Part shown: positions 6,661-7,011 of the stretch, piece after piece
Numbering within the stretch: position 1 is the first letter of the stretch
Layout of the letters: every line of letters starts with the position of its first letter
Assembly: GCA_046160865.1 (NCBI GenBank)
Contig: JBJXHG010000102.1
Span: 1 to 7,011 of the forward strand
Length of the DNA: 7,011 nucleotides
Direction of reading: 5' to 3'
Source of the DNA: JBJXHG01 sp046160865
Lineage (GTDB): Bacteria; Planctomycetota; UBA1135; GCA-002686595
Notes under the pieces: model-generated
The model's input: only the letters and a program-made list of their open reading frames with translations
Databases searched by the model: none
Told to the model about the DNA's origin: nothing
Program-made: the position numbers and the translations under genes

Positions 6661-6945
6661 ATGCAACTCATCAAGAAGTTGATTCCCGCTGCCGCACTGA
6701 CCGCACTGTGCGTCGTGTTCGCGTCGCCGGCCCCGACCGCCGCGCCCGTCGAAATCGGGGGCCAGCAGCAAATGTGCTGGAAGACGCGCAGCGCACCGTG
6801 TCTGGAGTGCGAAGGGTTCAACTCGTACTACTGCGAGCCCAAGCGGACCGGCTACAAGAAGTGCACGCCGGATTTCTACGACTGCAGCGAGCCGGAGGGC
6901 GGCATCTGCGCGACGTACTGGTTGCTCTTGACCGAGTGTCCGTGA
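6661..6945 (+). CDS. Small secreted cysteine-rich protein
   Basis: The 94-aa product has a clear Sec signal peptide: Lys5-Lys6, a hydrophobic core at 7-21, and small-residue cleavage options after Ala24 or Ala28. The mature part (about 66-70 residues) has eight cysteines at 39, 47, 50, 58, 68, 75, 83 and 93, enough for four disulfides, and many aromatic residues (W40, F53, Y56, Y57, Y65, F72, Y73, Y86, W87). Spacing is C-x7-C-x2-C-x7-C-x9-C-x6-C-x7-C-x9-C, so C-x7-C-x9-C occurs twice. I know no family with this pattern. It resembles secreted disulfide-stabilised mini-proteins in general; toxin, inhibitor, adhesin or structural roles are all open. It is the second gene of a probable operon with the 302-aa protein. 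The gene is complete, ending in TGA 20 residues after a Gly-Gly turn. Confidence 0.82.
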   Translation: MQLIKKLIPAAALTALCVVFASPAPTAAPVEIGGQQQMCWKTRSAPCLECEGFNSYYCEPKRTGYKKCTPDFYDCSEPEGGICATYWLLLTECP

Positions 6946-6980
6946 CGCGTTGACGGCGCGAGCGCCGCGCGTGGACGCGT
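6945..6980 (+). terminator. Possible stem-loop after the cysteine-rich gene
   Basis: An inner 5-bp stem CGGCG-CGAG-CGCCG (6954-6967) is flanked by a distant ACGCGT pair (6945-6950 and 6975-6980). It begins at the stop codon. There is no T tract before the poly-G end, so a terminator role is tentative. Confidence 0.3.
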
Positions 6981-6986
6981 GCGGCC

Positions 6987-7011
6987 GGGGGGGGGGGGGG
7001 GGGGGGGGGGG
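6987..7011. other. Poly-G run at the contig end, probable artefact
   Basis: The last 25 bases are all G. Two-colour Illumina instruments read absence of signal as G, and such tails can be assembled onto contig ends. These bases should not be treated as genomic sequence. Confidence 0.9.

Noticed and set aside
5635..6771. A 378-codon minus-strand frame opposite the exported cassette
   Set aside because: It spans both plus-strand genes and their gap, is Arg/Gly/His-rich, has no signal or domain, and competes with two genes that have strong ribosome sites.

Overview
The window is a high-GC bacterial contig fragment. Two genes lie on the minus strand at the left and three exported-protein genes lie on the plus strand at the right. 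The organism looks like a didermic, Sec-exporting bacterium that uses clear Shine-Dalgarno sites (GGGAG, GGAGAGGA, GGAGA). The RecJ sequence style and the mix of large membrane proteins with orphan lipoproteins suggest a planctomycete or a similar environmental lineage. That placement is inference; the window has no rRNA or other marker that fixes taxonomy.

Left part (minus strand): recJ (143-1906), a complete single-strand-specific 5'-3' exonuclease of the DHH family, lies 166 bp downstream of a large polytopic membrane protein (2073-4121). That protein resembles GT-C/STT3 glycosyltransferases: about 13 membrane helices, an R-T...D-x-D motif and a soluble C-terminal domain. I see no WWDYG motif in it. 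The two genes point the same way and may share a transcript, but their functions are not obviously linked. Two small hairpins straddle the recJ start. A possible 3' end of a convergent plus-strand gene occupies 3-137, with weak support.

Middle: a divergent intergenic region (4122-4406) separates the membrane protein from a plus-strand coiled-coil lipoprotein gene (4407-5111), which ends at a strong hairpin terminator (5131-5165). A 565-bp stretch with no supportable gene follows (5166-5730).

Right part (plus strand): a probable two-gene operon encodes a 302-aa membrane-anchored or exported protein of unknown family (5731-6639) and, 21 bp later, a 94-aa secreted protein with eight mature cysteines (6661-6945). 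I recognise neither family; the pair is the most novel-looking part of the window. The contig ends in 25 consecutive G residues, almost certainly a sequencing artefact, so whatever follows the cysteine-rich gene is lost.

I found no CRISPR array, transposase, integrase, tRNA, rRNA or defence system. I do not see evidence for a large undescribed system here; the strongest leads are the two-gene exported cassette and the STT3-like protein lacking the acceptor-binding motif.
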